NCBI GenBank assembly: GCA_035578155.1
Contig: JAPWDM010000001.1
Location: 7,776,670 to 7,840,669, forward strand
Origin: Brachynemurus nebulosus
Taxonomy: Eukaryota; Arthropoda; Insecta; Neuroptera; Myrmeleontidae
Length of the DNA: 64,000 bases
Direction of reading: 5' to 3'
Part shown: one piece after another, positions 37,701 to 46,502 of the stretch
Numbering within the stretch: the first letter of the stretch is position 1
Layout: every line of letters begins with the position of its first letter
Notes under the pieces: model-generated
Databases searched by the model: none
What the model was told of the DNA's origin: nothing
Seen by the model: the letters and a program-made list of their open reading frames with translations, nothing else
Program-made: the position numbers and the translations under genes

Positions 37701-40700
37701 AATTGACTTGTCATAGAGAGATTTTATTTTTAACCACCAGATGACACTAGAATCAGTTCCCATGGCGAATTGGCGACGCAAAGATTACGCGCGCGCATCG
37801 AATTTTAAAAATTAGAACTAGTATCAAGTAAAAATGTACGTATACGTTCAATTGGCACAGAAATATGTATTATAGAAATTACCATCAGAGGCGTAAGTGA
37901 GAATCTTTGCGTCGCCAATAATTTTATCTTTTAGTTTACCCAACAGACTTAAAACTTTGCACAGAAATAACTTGGGAAACAGAGATAGTTATAGATTACT
38001 TCTGACCCCGCGAGAACATTCTATACCAGTAGGAAAATTTGAAAAAAAAAATAACTGCTACCAATGGTGACACGATGTAAGTAGAGTCTGTGCTTATTAA
38101 CATGATGTCATTATTTTCAATACCACGCATGCGAAGCCGCGGATGTTTTCTAGTATTTATTATAATTTGTGAAAATAAATATATTAGAAATAAGCAAATT
38201 TTTGGATATAATTTTTTTGCCGATGATATTGTAGTGAAGTATAAACAATACCTGTGAAAATCCTTATACACTAGAACCTCTCATAAGTTATACATTTGGG
38301 ACCAACAAACCTCTCGTAAGTTATAATTCTCCTATAATTCTCCCACCAAAAGTGCCAACAAATTTGACATATGTGAATTATACCTTTCAAGGGTACGCAT
38401 TATATATTTTAACAAACCGCGCATTGCCGCGCATTCACTACTATAGAACTACACATGCGCTTGTAACTGTAGTAGAAGCAGCAAAAAAGGAGGAAATATA
38501 ACTTACGAGAGGTTTATAACTTATGAGGGGTTCTACAGTATATTGTACTTGACTAAAGTTTGGCCATTGAAAACAAATCCACCATTTAGTTCGAATCCGC
38601 TAATCGTGTAATTTGAACCGACAGCATAACAAACACAAAAGATTTCATATGATTGTAACCAAATCCTGGCAGGAATCAAATTAATGACCTAATTGTTTTA
38701 GAAGGTGAGATATGAGTGAAAAGCATTTTAGTTAGAAAAAAAATTGAAGTCAGGACAAGCCTCTGTGCGCTCCGAGAGTTAAAATTTCAAATGTAATTCA
38801 ATAAATAGCAAAAATAGAGTTTATTTGTGAAAAAAAAAGTTTATTTATAAGATCTACCACTGCACAAAATTAGGTTTTTGAAGAAAAATTTTTTTGTTAT
38901 AAATGGAAAGATCATATTATGTAAGTTTTATAAGAAATCTCTTTTTATTTTTTTTTAAAGGTAATAATTAAGAAGTTATATTAAATCTACTTAATAAATT
39001 TGTAACACTGACTGACTGACAGACAACGCACAGCCTAAACCGTTGGGTTTAGAAGAATGAAATTTTGCATAGGAGTTCCTTATGTAACGTAAATGAGCAC
39101 TAAGAAAGGATTTTTAAAAATTCGTCCCCTAAGTGGGTTTATTAGGAGATGAAAATTTGTATGTAAATTCGTTATTTTTGAAGTTAGTGATATATAAAAA
39201 TATGTTACTATGGCTATTAAAATAAATATTATTGTTGAATAAATCTTTAACACTGACTGACAGATAACGCATAGCTTAAACTGTTGGCTTTAGAAGCACG
39301 AAATGTAGCACAGGAGATATGAAAATTGTAGTTTAGGCTTCAATTTACAAATAAAAGTCAGTTGTATATACGTTTCTGGAAATTTATGAAAGTTCGTATG
39401 GGAAGTTCGTCATTTTTGAAATTAGAAACGTGAAAATTGGTATTTAGGCTTTTGAAAAACATTGAAAGTGAGTAGTGAATACCTAATCAAAAGATGTTGC
39501 CGGTGGGAAATTCCATCGGGTATACGTCTAGTTAAAAATAAATTTTTAAACTTAGAACCGTAACGGGCCGATATTTTCCGAGCGCTTATGTGACGTAATA
39601 AAGGTAATATGGCCTGAACATAGCTACATTAGTGTCTTTATTTTCAAATAGATAATAGACCAAGAGCTACTGGCCTATTTGCGATGGTCATTTCAACACG
39701 CGTTAAATTAAGAAGATAGAATCGCGGATACTTACTATACATAGAAATTCAGTTCTGGCAAGCCTATTCGGCCGGGTTGTCAGAACTGAATTTTTGTGTA
39801 GAGTAAGTAGTATCCCAGATCCTATCCTCTCAATTTAACGCGTGTTGAAATGGCTATCGCAAATCGGCCAGCAGCTCTCCTACTATTATTGTTGCTATGA
39901 AATGATTGTTACTATGAAATTATTGTTGCTCTGAAATTCTTGTTTCTATCCAAATTATTGCTTGCTATAAACTTCACTGTCGAAATATCGAAACTAAAGA
40001 AATATAGAGCTTGTTTTGTACTACTTTGTGATAGCAATACAAAAATAAATCCGGAAAAAATGTCCCTCAAGATTTTGAACGTCGAAATCAATGAAACAAC
40101 CACCAATAATTTTTCCTATTAAATTTTAATAATTTTGACACTTTTGACATATTACCTTTATGACGTCACAGACATCGCGATCTTTTGTAGTGCTCTTTTT
40201 AACCAAATGATATTTTTTAAAATTTTTCAAGTTTTAAATTAATTTATTATTTATTATATATCATTTTTTAAAAATTTTTCATTATTTATGATGTAGATTT
40301 GAAATAAAACAAAAAAAAAATGATATTTATTTTTTATTAAAAAACCCAATTTTAAACTTTTAAAATCGATAAGTTTTTGAGCTAAGGTCAGATCCGACGA
40401 GAGTGCAAGGTAGCACGAGTTGCAGCCTTGAGGCCCGGGGAAAAGTAGAAAGACTTTTTTTGCTCGACACATATTTTTGGAGAAAAATTTTTTTAAAAAG
40501 TGGTTTATTCTTGGGGCCCGTCATTTCTCTTCATGCGCTTAGCTGGGATACAGTTGAAAAAATTTGTAAAGCTTCGGCTATGGGTAGTCGAAAACTACAT
40601 ATAATTAAGTTCTACTAGACCATATCAAATTTTGGTAACGTCGCTAGGTAATGGACTATTTAAAATAATAAACAAATTCAAACAATTAGTAAAAATGACA

Positions 40701-41998
40701 AACAATTACATAATAATATTGTCTAATTTGCTCAAAGTATACTTGATGTTACATTATTCCACGCAACTTAAAAAAAACTTTTATTTTTTATTTTTTAAAA
40801 TTTTCGTAAATCGTAAATTAAAAGCTCTTTAAAAATCATAAGTAAGTAATTCAAATAAATAACTCACGTTTGTTGTTGTCTCTATGTATACCTATTGTGT
40901 TATAAAACATATTCATGAGTTAATGTTTCCCCGTGCAGTGGAGAAAATTCTCGTACCTACTTTTTTGCCATTATAGTCAAATACCCTACTGGGGACAAAG
41001 AATTAAACAAACCATCTTTATAATTTAATCATTTGTACTTTGTACATTTTTTGGTACTACTTCTCACTGCTTTGTCCGCGGTATTTCGAATTCTACCCAA
41101 TCGACATTACACGTAAACTTATTACAATAAGTAGGCCAAACTAAATGCTTTTAAGTTCCAAAAGTTCCGTCAAAATTGACTGAATGATTTTTGCGTGATG
41201 CCCGAGTAAACAGAACAGATAAACAGAAACTCTAACTAGGATACGAATCAGTTTTTCAAAAATATCTTTATACTAGCCGTATACCCACCCGACAGGATTT
41301 ACCATCGGCAACATCTCAGGATGTCAGTCAGTGTTAAAGATTTACTAAATAGGATATTATTTATTTTAATAGCCATAGTAACATATTTTTATATATTTCT
41401 AACTTCAAAAATGACGAATTTTCATAAAAGTTTTCATTCCCTATTATTTAACCCACTTAGGAGGCTAATTTTTCAAAATCCTTTCCTAGTGCTCATCTAC
41501 ATTATATAAGGAACTCCTGTGCAAAATTTCATCCTTCTAAACCCAACGGTTTAAGCTGTGCGTTGTCTGTCAGAACAGTCAGTCAGTCAATTGGCGACGC
41601 AAATATTGCACGAGCGCTCCTGGTTTTTTAAATTAGAAGCTGTATCAAGTAAAAATTTTTGTATACGTTTATTTGTCGATAGAAAAATGTACTATACAAA
41701 TTATTCACGGATTACTAGATTTTATAATTAATCGTATACGTATATTTTTATTTGATGCTAGTTCTAATTTTATCACCAGAGGCGCGAGTGAGAATCTTTG
41801 CGTCGCCAATGGTAGAGATTTATTAAGTAGATTACAGACATAGCCCCCTTAAAATTTTATAATAGTAATTTTTTAACACTTACTGTCATCGTAATAATCA
41901 TTGGCTGCTGTAAAATTCCCAAAATCATCATCTTCATCGTCTTCTGGTAATACTGGTGGAGGTGTAGTACTTACTAAAGGTGGTATTACATTTGACAT
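28127..41998 (-). CDS. AFTPH: Aftiphilin, clathrin adaptor accessory protein (4 coding exons)
   Basis: Exons 41998-41884 (start codon at 41998), 36030-34832, 30156-29946 and 29766-28127 join with consistent phases (1, 0, 1) into 3165 bp, or 1054 aa plus stop; the human protein is about 936 aa. Aftiphilin works with AP-1/AP-2 and HEATR5B in clathrin-dependent trafficking at the trans-Golgi and endosomes. Diagnostic features are an acidic DDDFGNF motif close to the N-terminus, repeated adaptor-binding motifs (DDFGDF, WSDF, WTDF), a clathrin-binding region (CNLWDRLDDI, then LNYRW, then INIDIRNI) split by intron 2, LEPLKP followed by IQFDWSDSEF in exon 3, and a C-terminal IPELDFM resembling the human LPDLTFM. 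The ear/appendage-binding role of the WxxF and DDFxDF motifs is established for the family. A splice acceptor just 5' of the start implies a noncoding first exon upstream, not found. Introns 1 and 2 are full of transposons. Confidence 0.92.
29946..30156 (-). CDS. AFTPH: Aftiphilin exon 3
   Basis: This 211-bp exon lies between TTTTTTTCAG and GTAAGT. It reads LYGSTLNMPRFVANLGGTPL, then EPLKPTPVE, and near its end IQFDWSDSEFINTLE, matching the order of the corresponding vertebrate segment (LEPLKP-like, then QFDWSSSGL). FDWSDSEF is a good WxxF-type adaptor-binding motif. Confidence 0.88.
30765..31223. mobile_element. MITE with GTATAGGTCAAATCAACTAA ends, hosting a SINE
   Basis: GTATAGGTCAAATCAACTAA and TTAGTTGATTTGACCTATAC would be perfect 20-bp inverted ends but for a minor offset inside. 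A second mirrored block (GATCTGACG and CGTCAGACC) lies within. The middle is occupied by a tRNA-derived SINE. It lies in aftiphilin intron 2. Confidence 0.7.
30868..31107 (-). mobile_element. tRNA-derived SINE
   Basis: On the - strand the head has a Pol III A box (TGGCCGAGTGTG, 31099-31088) and B box (GGTTCGAGTCT, 31053-31043) about 35 bp apart. The head is followed by a non-tRNA body (CTTCTTCACAATTCCAGATG) and an AAATAAATAATTG-like tail. The head looks like a serine/leucine-type tRNA. SINE retrotransposition into an older MITE explains the nesting. Confidence 0.65.
31736..31768. repeat. (CA)n microsatellite
   Basis: A run of about 15 CA units in aftiphilin intron 2. Confidence 0.95.
32496..33981. 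mobile_element. Giant inverted-repeat (foldback) element, 1.49 kb
   Basis: The ends ACAAGTAAAGGTCCTGAGG and CCTCGGGACCTTTACTTGT are inverted, and the mirror similarity continues across almost the entire element: the AACCACCCCTGTTGATG block, the GTAGTACGA block, the ACTAGTTAACTACCCC-type block and the AATCACTTATTGTGA block occur in both arms. The centre near 33230 is ATTTTCGTTATCGAAAATT. Arms are about 700 bp each. It has no open frame. It lies in aftiphilin intron 2, where transcription would give a very long RNA hairpin. Confidence 0.8.
34045..34760. mobile_element. Palindrome-containing element, copy 1
   Basis: Positions 34170-34566 are a near-perfect inverted repeat with edges GTAAATAATAAACAAATA and its complement, around a central AATCCAAAAATTTTTGGATT. 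Flanking sequence on both sides (AGTGGCGATAATGTTGAA on the left, GGAATACCATAAAGTAACGC on the right, ending near GTCAAACACCCCA) is shared with the copy at 42.4-44.0 kb, so the palindrome is the middle of a larger element. Confidence 0.7.
34832..36030 (-). CDS. AFTPH: Aftiphilin exon 2, acidic repeats and clathrin-binding region
   Basis: This 1199-bp exon is rich in Asp, Glu, Ser and Asn. It carries successive short motifs DFDDFQTF, DDSEFTNF, DDDFGDFANF and EPFADF, then the conserved segment LWDRLDDIENLKPLNYRWDM and a leucine helix ending INIDIRNI, where a GTAAGT donor falls in phase 0. The apparent methionine start at 36049 in this frame is intronic; the acceptor at 36031 is the true edge because it restores phase with exon 1. 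Confidence 0.9.
36091..36161 (-). tRNA. tRNA-like sequence, probably a pseudogene
   Basis: On the - strand the D arm (GCCTAATTGGTAAGGC) and a perfect 5-bp anticodon stem around loop CTGGTAA are clear, with the would-be anticodon GGT (threonine). The T arm has two mismatched pairs in its stem and the acceptor stem has one mismatch plus G-U pairs. An eukaryotic GGT threonine tRNA is not expected. A decayed tRNA or tRNA-derived repeat head is more likely than a functional gene. Confidence 0.4.
36677..36853 (+). pseudogene. THAP domain fragment
   Basis: This is a 58-codon open frame. After MMSEINKNNLLKL it shows the first cysteine pair (CNVSQC), then the conserved FPSDEKLKKKWLKAL block with the invariant proline and tryptophan, typical of the first half of a THAP zinc finger. 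The second half (Cys-x2-His and AVPTIF-like end) is missing, so it cannot be functional. It is part of the element at 36568-37770. Confidence 0.65.
36960..37602 (-). pseudogene. SWIM zinc-finger transposon protein fragments
   Basis: On the - strand, 37602 downward encodes KANHIIACGLKE and then CAKCSCIAGADGKCKHIFAAL, a CxC...CxH SWIM finger as found in insect transposon-derived proteins that often also carry a YqaJ-like nuclease domain. The frame then breaks. A second piece, 37110 to 36965, reads WGKYKKNKCDEYAAGIPL and continues DDDERKLYSKMLIQG, which looks like the segment after the SWIM finger. At least one frameshift separates them. Confidence 0.6.
37770..37918. mobile_element. MITE with TTGGCGACGCAAAGATT ends, copy 1
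   Basis: TTGGCGACGCAAAGATT and AATCTTTGCGTCGCCAA are perfect inverted ends. It abuts the right end of the THAP/SWIM element exactly. A second copy lies at 41591-41809. Confidence 0.8.
38269..38538. mobile_element. TA-flanked Tigger-type MITE
   Basis: CACTAGAACCTCTCATAAGTT and AACTTATGAGGGGTTCTACAG form inverted ends, flanked by TA on both sides. CAGTAGAACCTCTC-like ends are typical of Tigger/pogo derivatives. A second mirrored AACCTCTCGTAAGTTATA block lies just inside each end. Confidence 0.7.
38996..39535 (+). repeat. Dispersed repeat with CTGACTGACAGACAACGC head, two tandem units
   Basis: The unit begins AACACTGACTGACTGACAGA, continues GCACAGCCTAAACCG and GAAATTTTGCATAGGAG, and is repeated in diverged form from 39243. 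It ends CATCGGGTATACGTCTAGT. An inverted copy lies at 41275-41590. This layout is seen in many dispersed insect repeats; the class is not determined. Confidence 0.6.
39590..40169. mobile_element. Element with GTGACGTAATAAAGGTAATA ends and inner palindrome
   Basis: GTGACGTAATAAAGGTAATATG-type ends are inverted with one mismatch. Inside, 39663-39880 is an imperfect palindrome whose arms share TTCAACACGCGTTAAATT and CAGTTCTG. It is noncoding. Confidence 0.65.
40170..41270. other. Aftiphilin intron 1, AT-rich, no recognised element edges
   Basis: A GC-richer patch at 40385-40450 (GTTGCAGCCTTGAGGCCCGG) and CTTCGGCTATGGG at 40571 may be element fragments. GTCAAATACCCTA at 40976 marks one end of a family discussed in the findings. 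Confidence 0.4.
41275..41590 (-). repeat. Dispersed repeat, inverted copy
   Basis: Reverse-complement relative of 38996-39535, from the ACTAGCCGTATACCCACCCG end to TGTCTGTCAG and CAGTCAGTCA. The short open frames over it are repeat sequence. Confidence 0.6.
41591..41809. mobile_element. MITE with TTGGCGACGCAAA ends, copy 2 (nested)
   Basis: Same family as 37770-37918 and larger in the middle. It interrupts the dispersed repeat that runs 41275-41590: the repeat's TTTATTAAGTAGATT end resumes at 41816, whereas it is continuous in the copy at 38990. Confidence 0.75.
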
Positions 41999-42003
41999 AC
42001 TTC
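41884..42003 (-). CDS. AFTPH: Aftiphilin exon 1 of coding sequence
   Basis: It starts after a clean TTTTTTTCAG acceptor, with five untranslated bases before the ATG at 41998. It encodes MSNVIPPLVSTTPPP, then an acidic DDEDDDFGNF motif, and ends at a GTAAGT donor one base into a serine codon. Vertebrate aftiphilin has the same layout: proline patch, acidic run, then DEFGEF-like motif near residues 20-30. Confidence 0.88.
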
Positions 42004-42439
42004 CTGAAAAAAAATGATCAGATTTCAAATTACGAGAATGAAAATACTAAATTCTTGTTTTCTAAATTCTATAACGCTAACTCTAAATTCTATGTTCATC
42101 AGCTACATGTTTGAGGGAAAATGAACTGTTAAGAGAGGGGCGTTTAAATCAAAATCGTTCCAGAGCGCAAAATTAGTAGTTGCGCCTCTGCATCAGCATT
42201 TTACATTTAAAATACTGGCGAAGAGTTTTGTAGTATTTTTTACTGTCTCGTAAATGTCCAACAACGAAATCGCCCCAAAACTTTAATAAAACAATGAAAT
42301 AACATTAAACCCGATACATTCATCACACAGCTGTCGGAATCTGTCATAAGTTAGTTCTATAAACGCCCACCAGAGAAATTTAATCGTTGCCAATAACTAA
42401 GAAAATAAATTGTTTACAGTTTCTATTAATTTCCAGAGT

Positions 42440-43985
42440 TGTTTGATAACCGGTATTTAAAGTAACGACGGTAGCGACTATAGTGGCGATAATGTTGAAG
42501 TATAAGAGAATGTAACGTCATAGTCCGTCTCTAATCACGTGGAAATAGCTAAAAAATTACTTTTTTAATTAATTCTTTTAAATTAAATAATAATATTTAG
42601 GATGAATTAGAACAAAAAAATTGTGTTTTATTATAAATTTTCATTAAAATTGTTTTTGACTGTTTTTTCTTAACCCATTAGCGTCCGGCGTATACGCCTG
42701 TGAATACCTCTTTAGGCTGTTAGTATTATTTTTACCACAATTGTACCTACCTATTTTGAAAGGTAGGAAAGCTTATGTAATTATTATCAACAAATTAGAA
42801 ACATACGTTTATGCGTGAATCTAAATTGGATATAAAAAAAAAACCCATTATGTAGTTTGATTACCGTTGAAAAAACATACCATTTTTGTGCCTTATTCTT
42901 AGTAATAAATTATTTAATTTTTGTGCCCGTTTTATTGTGAATAGTTTTTGAATATTGTGAATGAACTCTATCTCCTGGGAAACTTAGAAGTGCAAAATTT
43001 AAACTACGAAAGCTGCATCCTTTCAACCCTTCCTATAAAGCAGCATTAAAAGCAAAGGAATTCAACATTACGATTCAAGGTAAGGTTTTCAATTTTATCC
43101 TATAGATATACAGTCCTCTCCTCTATTCGTATAACTTGCCTCAACACACCTATTAAATGGGCCTTTTTTTATTTAAAACATATTCTACTTAAAAAAAAAA
43201 AAAAGTAACTTCAAAGTGTTACCAAATTAACATTCTGCGTGAAAAAACTCTGTTGAGGACAATTCCGTCCACCGTAAACGGCTCTGTGCATGTGTAGAAG
43301 TCATAGAAATCAATTTTTTTTTAATTTTTTTCATCATTTTCTATATTTTTACCTTATTTTTATTAATTTAATCCATAAAAAAAAAAAAAAAAACTAGAAT
43401 TAAAATAAGTTTCGGCATGGGCGTTAATGGGTTAATACTGTCAAATATCCCTTGCGCACACACAAATGCATTTTTAAAAAATTTACACAAATAATGAAGA
43501 ATATTACAGTAAAAAAAATTTTTTTGAACTTTTCTAGGTCAAAACTTACACTTATACCAAATTTCAAGTTTCTAGCACTAGTAGAAGTACCCTAACAATA
43601 TGATACTTCTAAAATTTCCTTGTAAACGTTTTCAGCGATAAAATTCTTAAAATTCCAGTAATACAAAAAAAAAATTACTTATAGCAAAAAAAGCAAATAA
43701 TATTAATATAACGTAACGTAGAAAAATTTATAAAATTTACTATAATAATTACTATTCAAGGAATTGTATAATAAATAATAAACAAATACTTTACTTTGCA
43801 AAATACCACTTTTATTTTTGAAACTGTGACAATATTGTTTCGAACCGTTAATTCATTTTCAAACAGAATAATACTGTCACAGTTTCAAAAATAAAAGTGG
43901 TATTTTGCAAAGTAAAGTATTTGTTTATTATTTACAAACATGGAATACCATAAAGTAACGCTCAAATCTATTAATATTAAATTGT
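42440..43985. mobile_element. Palindrome-containing element, copy 2, interrupted by a TTAA element
   Basis: The left part (42460-42660) matches 34045-34730, and the right part (43771-43980) holds a shorter version of the same palindrome plus the shared GGAATACCATAAAGTAACGC flank. A piggyBac-like element (42674-43431) sits between. Order and spacing are rearranged relative to copy 1. The stretch upstream of aftiphilin exon 1 is otherwise noncoding. Confidence 0.6.
42674..43431. mobile_element. piggyBac-like nonautonomous element, TTAA duplication
   Basis: CCCATTAGCGTC and GGCGTTAATGGG are inverted with two mismatches, and TTAA abuts both ends (42670-42673 and 43432-43435). CCC starts next to TTAA are characteristic of piggyBac elements. 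No transposase frame remains. A short open segment near 42965-43079 is noted separately. Confidence 0.75.
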
Positions 43986-43999
43986 ATAATAGTTAATTA

Positions 44000-44820
44000 A
44001 TAGTTAATTACACTCTTAACGATAAGTAGGTCTAATCTACATACGAAAAGATCTATAAATCAAGAAAATACTTCACTTTTTCAAAAAAGTGAACTATTTC
44101 ACAAAAATATTATTAAAAAATACACTAAAATACACAAAATAGTAAAATTTTCCAAATATAAATTTGTGAAATTAATACATTCAAATAAACCTTTTATCAA
44201 ATATAGAGTCCAGAAAAGGTTTCATTCATACTTATATTTTTTTCTTAGAATATAAATTTTGTCAAATTTATGAAATTCCTTGTATCAATTTAAAAAATAA
44301 AATAAAATAATAATATTAACAGCAAATTTTTAATTAAATTTGAAATATACTAATGAGTTATGGCATAATCAAGGTTAAAATTTACCTGTTCAATATTGGT
44401 ACCTGAAACACCGTAGTAAAGTTTATAATATAGTTTAGTTTAAATAATAATCTTTAATTAAATTATTGTATTAGTTTATTACTAAATCTATTTTCAAATT
44501 GTTCAAAAATTACATATCGAAAATACAAATTTTATTATTAAACGTTTAATCTTTAAAGTTATTATTACAAGAACTATGACAGTTGTGACGTTTACATTCA
44601 AGTCATATATGACATGCATGAAATTAAAACATATGTATGTAGTACCACAACATAAACATAAAAACCCTCTATGTACTTCGAAAATTAATTTTTAACGTTA
44701 ATTTTTTTTTAAAATTGCTTTTATTAGGTATTATTAAATTTGATCCTAAATGTAGCATACCTTTCTTTATAAGTTTATATGAATTTAGGATATTGTAATA
44801 ATTGTGATCTTTAATTACCT
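44000..44820. other. AFTPH: AT-rich DNA upstream of aftiphilin
   Basis: The noncoding first exon and promoter of aftiphilin probably lie in or beyond this stretch, but no reliable splice donor or promoter could be chosen. Confidence 0.4.
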
Positions 44821-45319
44821 ATTTGGAAATCAAAGGGAGGTGTGGTTTAATATTTAGCCTACTGGCAGTGGTTCGATAATTCATAAAATTTATGCTATAT
44901 TATTAGTTTGCAAAATATAAACTGGCATATTTTTTTGAATATCATTGTTATTTTTTCATAATTTACTGTTTCCAAGTGAAAATAGACAATTCCAAATTAA
45001 TTGTATTGAGATTTGTAAAACGGGGATTGAATGGGATTCGTAAAACTTGAATACGCGAACTAGTGGTCAAAAAAATAACTATTGCCAGTAACCAATGTTT
45101 GTTTATTAGATTTTGACAATTCACAAAATTTATGTTTGGTTTACAAAAAATACGAACTGACATAATATTTTTTTGAATGTCATTCTAATTATTTCATAAC
45201 TATATACTATTTCCAAATGAAAACGGACAATTCTAAATTGCTACCATTTTTTTTTAGGTCTCAATTTTTGCCATCTGGTGACGAATGAAGAAACTACTGC
45301 AAGTAGGCTAAATATTAAA

Positions 45320-46502
45320 CACAGAGTACAGAGCGTACAGAGGTACAGCAACTATCCATATATATATGTAGTATACCTATATTGCTAGCAATTTGCATTT
45401 TTGATCGCAAACATTAGGGTGCAGACGATATCACTCTCTCTTTCTATTTAGTGTACTTATTTTCATTGTCCGCATGCGCTGGCAATTCCAAAAATGCCTC
45501 CATTTTAGCCACTTAGGTTTTCATTATCAAGTACGAGTATAAGTTACAAAGTAAATTTTAATAAGCGATAAATGTGTTTATTTATTATTTAAGTAAATAA
45601 AATTGTCATTCGTGAGTTAAAAATTCAAACAATAAAATATTAAAAATATGAATGAGTTTATTTATTATTTTTCATGTGAACCGCTAGACATGCGCAGAAC
45701 AAAAATGGTACACTATTTTTGTATTGTCTGTCTCTCTTTGTTGGCGACCAATTCCTCTCATAGGCTAGATACGTTGCTAGCAATATATGTATACTACATA
45801 TATGCAACTATCTCTACCATCTGTATCATGAAATCTGTACTGTGCACTTCTGTACACATTAGGCTCCTTAGTAGTCACTCTCTCAGCAGAAGTCGCTGAG
45901 TGTAGGTCAATTACAAGACAATAGATTCGATTGTTGTTGGCATTGTTACATCTCCACACGGAGCCACATACATGCGTGTGGTGTCATAGATATGTATGCA
46001 ACAGCACAGTCACGTGACGACCACTACCACCAACGATAACTAACACAAATACACAATATCGCACTAATACAAAGTAAACCCAGTGCACGTATATAACATA
46101 TTTTTTATCTCTTAGGTCGGCCGCATACATTCCGGTTTTAACCGGGCCGGGCGTCCGGTCCGGGTACCTGAAGGTTCAGATAACATAGTAACTCCATTTA
46201 CTGTTAGAAACAGAGGAAACACATAAAATAATAGAATAAAACATGTCAGAAATATTAATACGTCGTCGTCCATTTTATTTCATGAAATCTACTATAATGT
46301 AGTCGATACAACAATACCGAACTGTCAAATAAAACTGATATATTTTTTAAGAATTCAATCAACCGGCATGTATGCGCTAATACAACCGGTTGACCGGCCC
46401 GGACGCCCCGTCCGGTTACAACCGGAATATATGCGGCCGGCCTTACTGGTTACACTGGATTCAGTAGTATAGAGATAGATATGTTATCTCTATTGCTCTG
46501 TG
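45320..46502. mobile_element. hAT-like element inserted in the outer element, 8-bp duplication
   Basis: The ends CACAGAG and CTCTGTG are inverted, and ATATTAAA is duplicated exactly on both sides (45312-45319 and 46503-46510). The related copy at 7.8 kb has the same site with a single ATATTAAA and no insert. An inner inverted pair (TTGCTAGCAA with ATATGTAGTATAC) lies at 45345-45410 and 45770-45830. Small frames within are spurious. Confidence 0.75.
46115..46442. mobile_element. PIF/Harbinger-like MITE nested in the hAT-like element
   Basis: GGTCGGCCGCATACATTCCGG and its mirrored right end (CCGGAATATATGCGGCCGGCC) are GC-rich inverted repeats in an AT-rich setting. TTA flanks both sides (46112-46114 and 46443-46445). 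Inner CCGGACGCC-type blocks are also mirrored. Confidence 0.82.

Larger units (their letters stand above)
36568..37770. mobile_element. TIR-bounded element with THAP and SWIM fragments
   Basis: The ends ATTCGCCACGGGAACTGATT and AATCAGTTCCCATGGCGAAT are inverted, and the match continues through a TCTGGTGGTTAAAAATAAAA block to a GACAAGTC block, about 70 bp per arm. Between them are a truncated THAP coding segment on the + strand and SWIM plus downstream coding fragments on the - strand. Proteins with a THAP domain and a CxC...CxH SWIM finger are common in insect transposon-derived families. It lies in aftiphilin intron 1. Confidence 0.7.

Noticed and set aside
44386..44402. A 17-bp microexon as the aftiphilin 5' UTR exon (TTTCAG before, GTAAAT after)
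   Set aside because: Too short and too common a pattern to support without transcripts.
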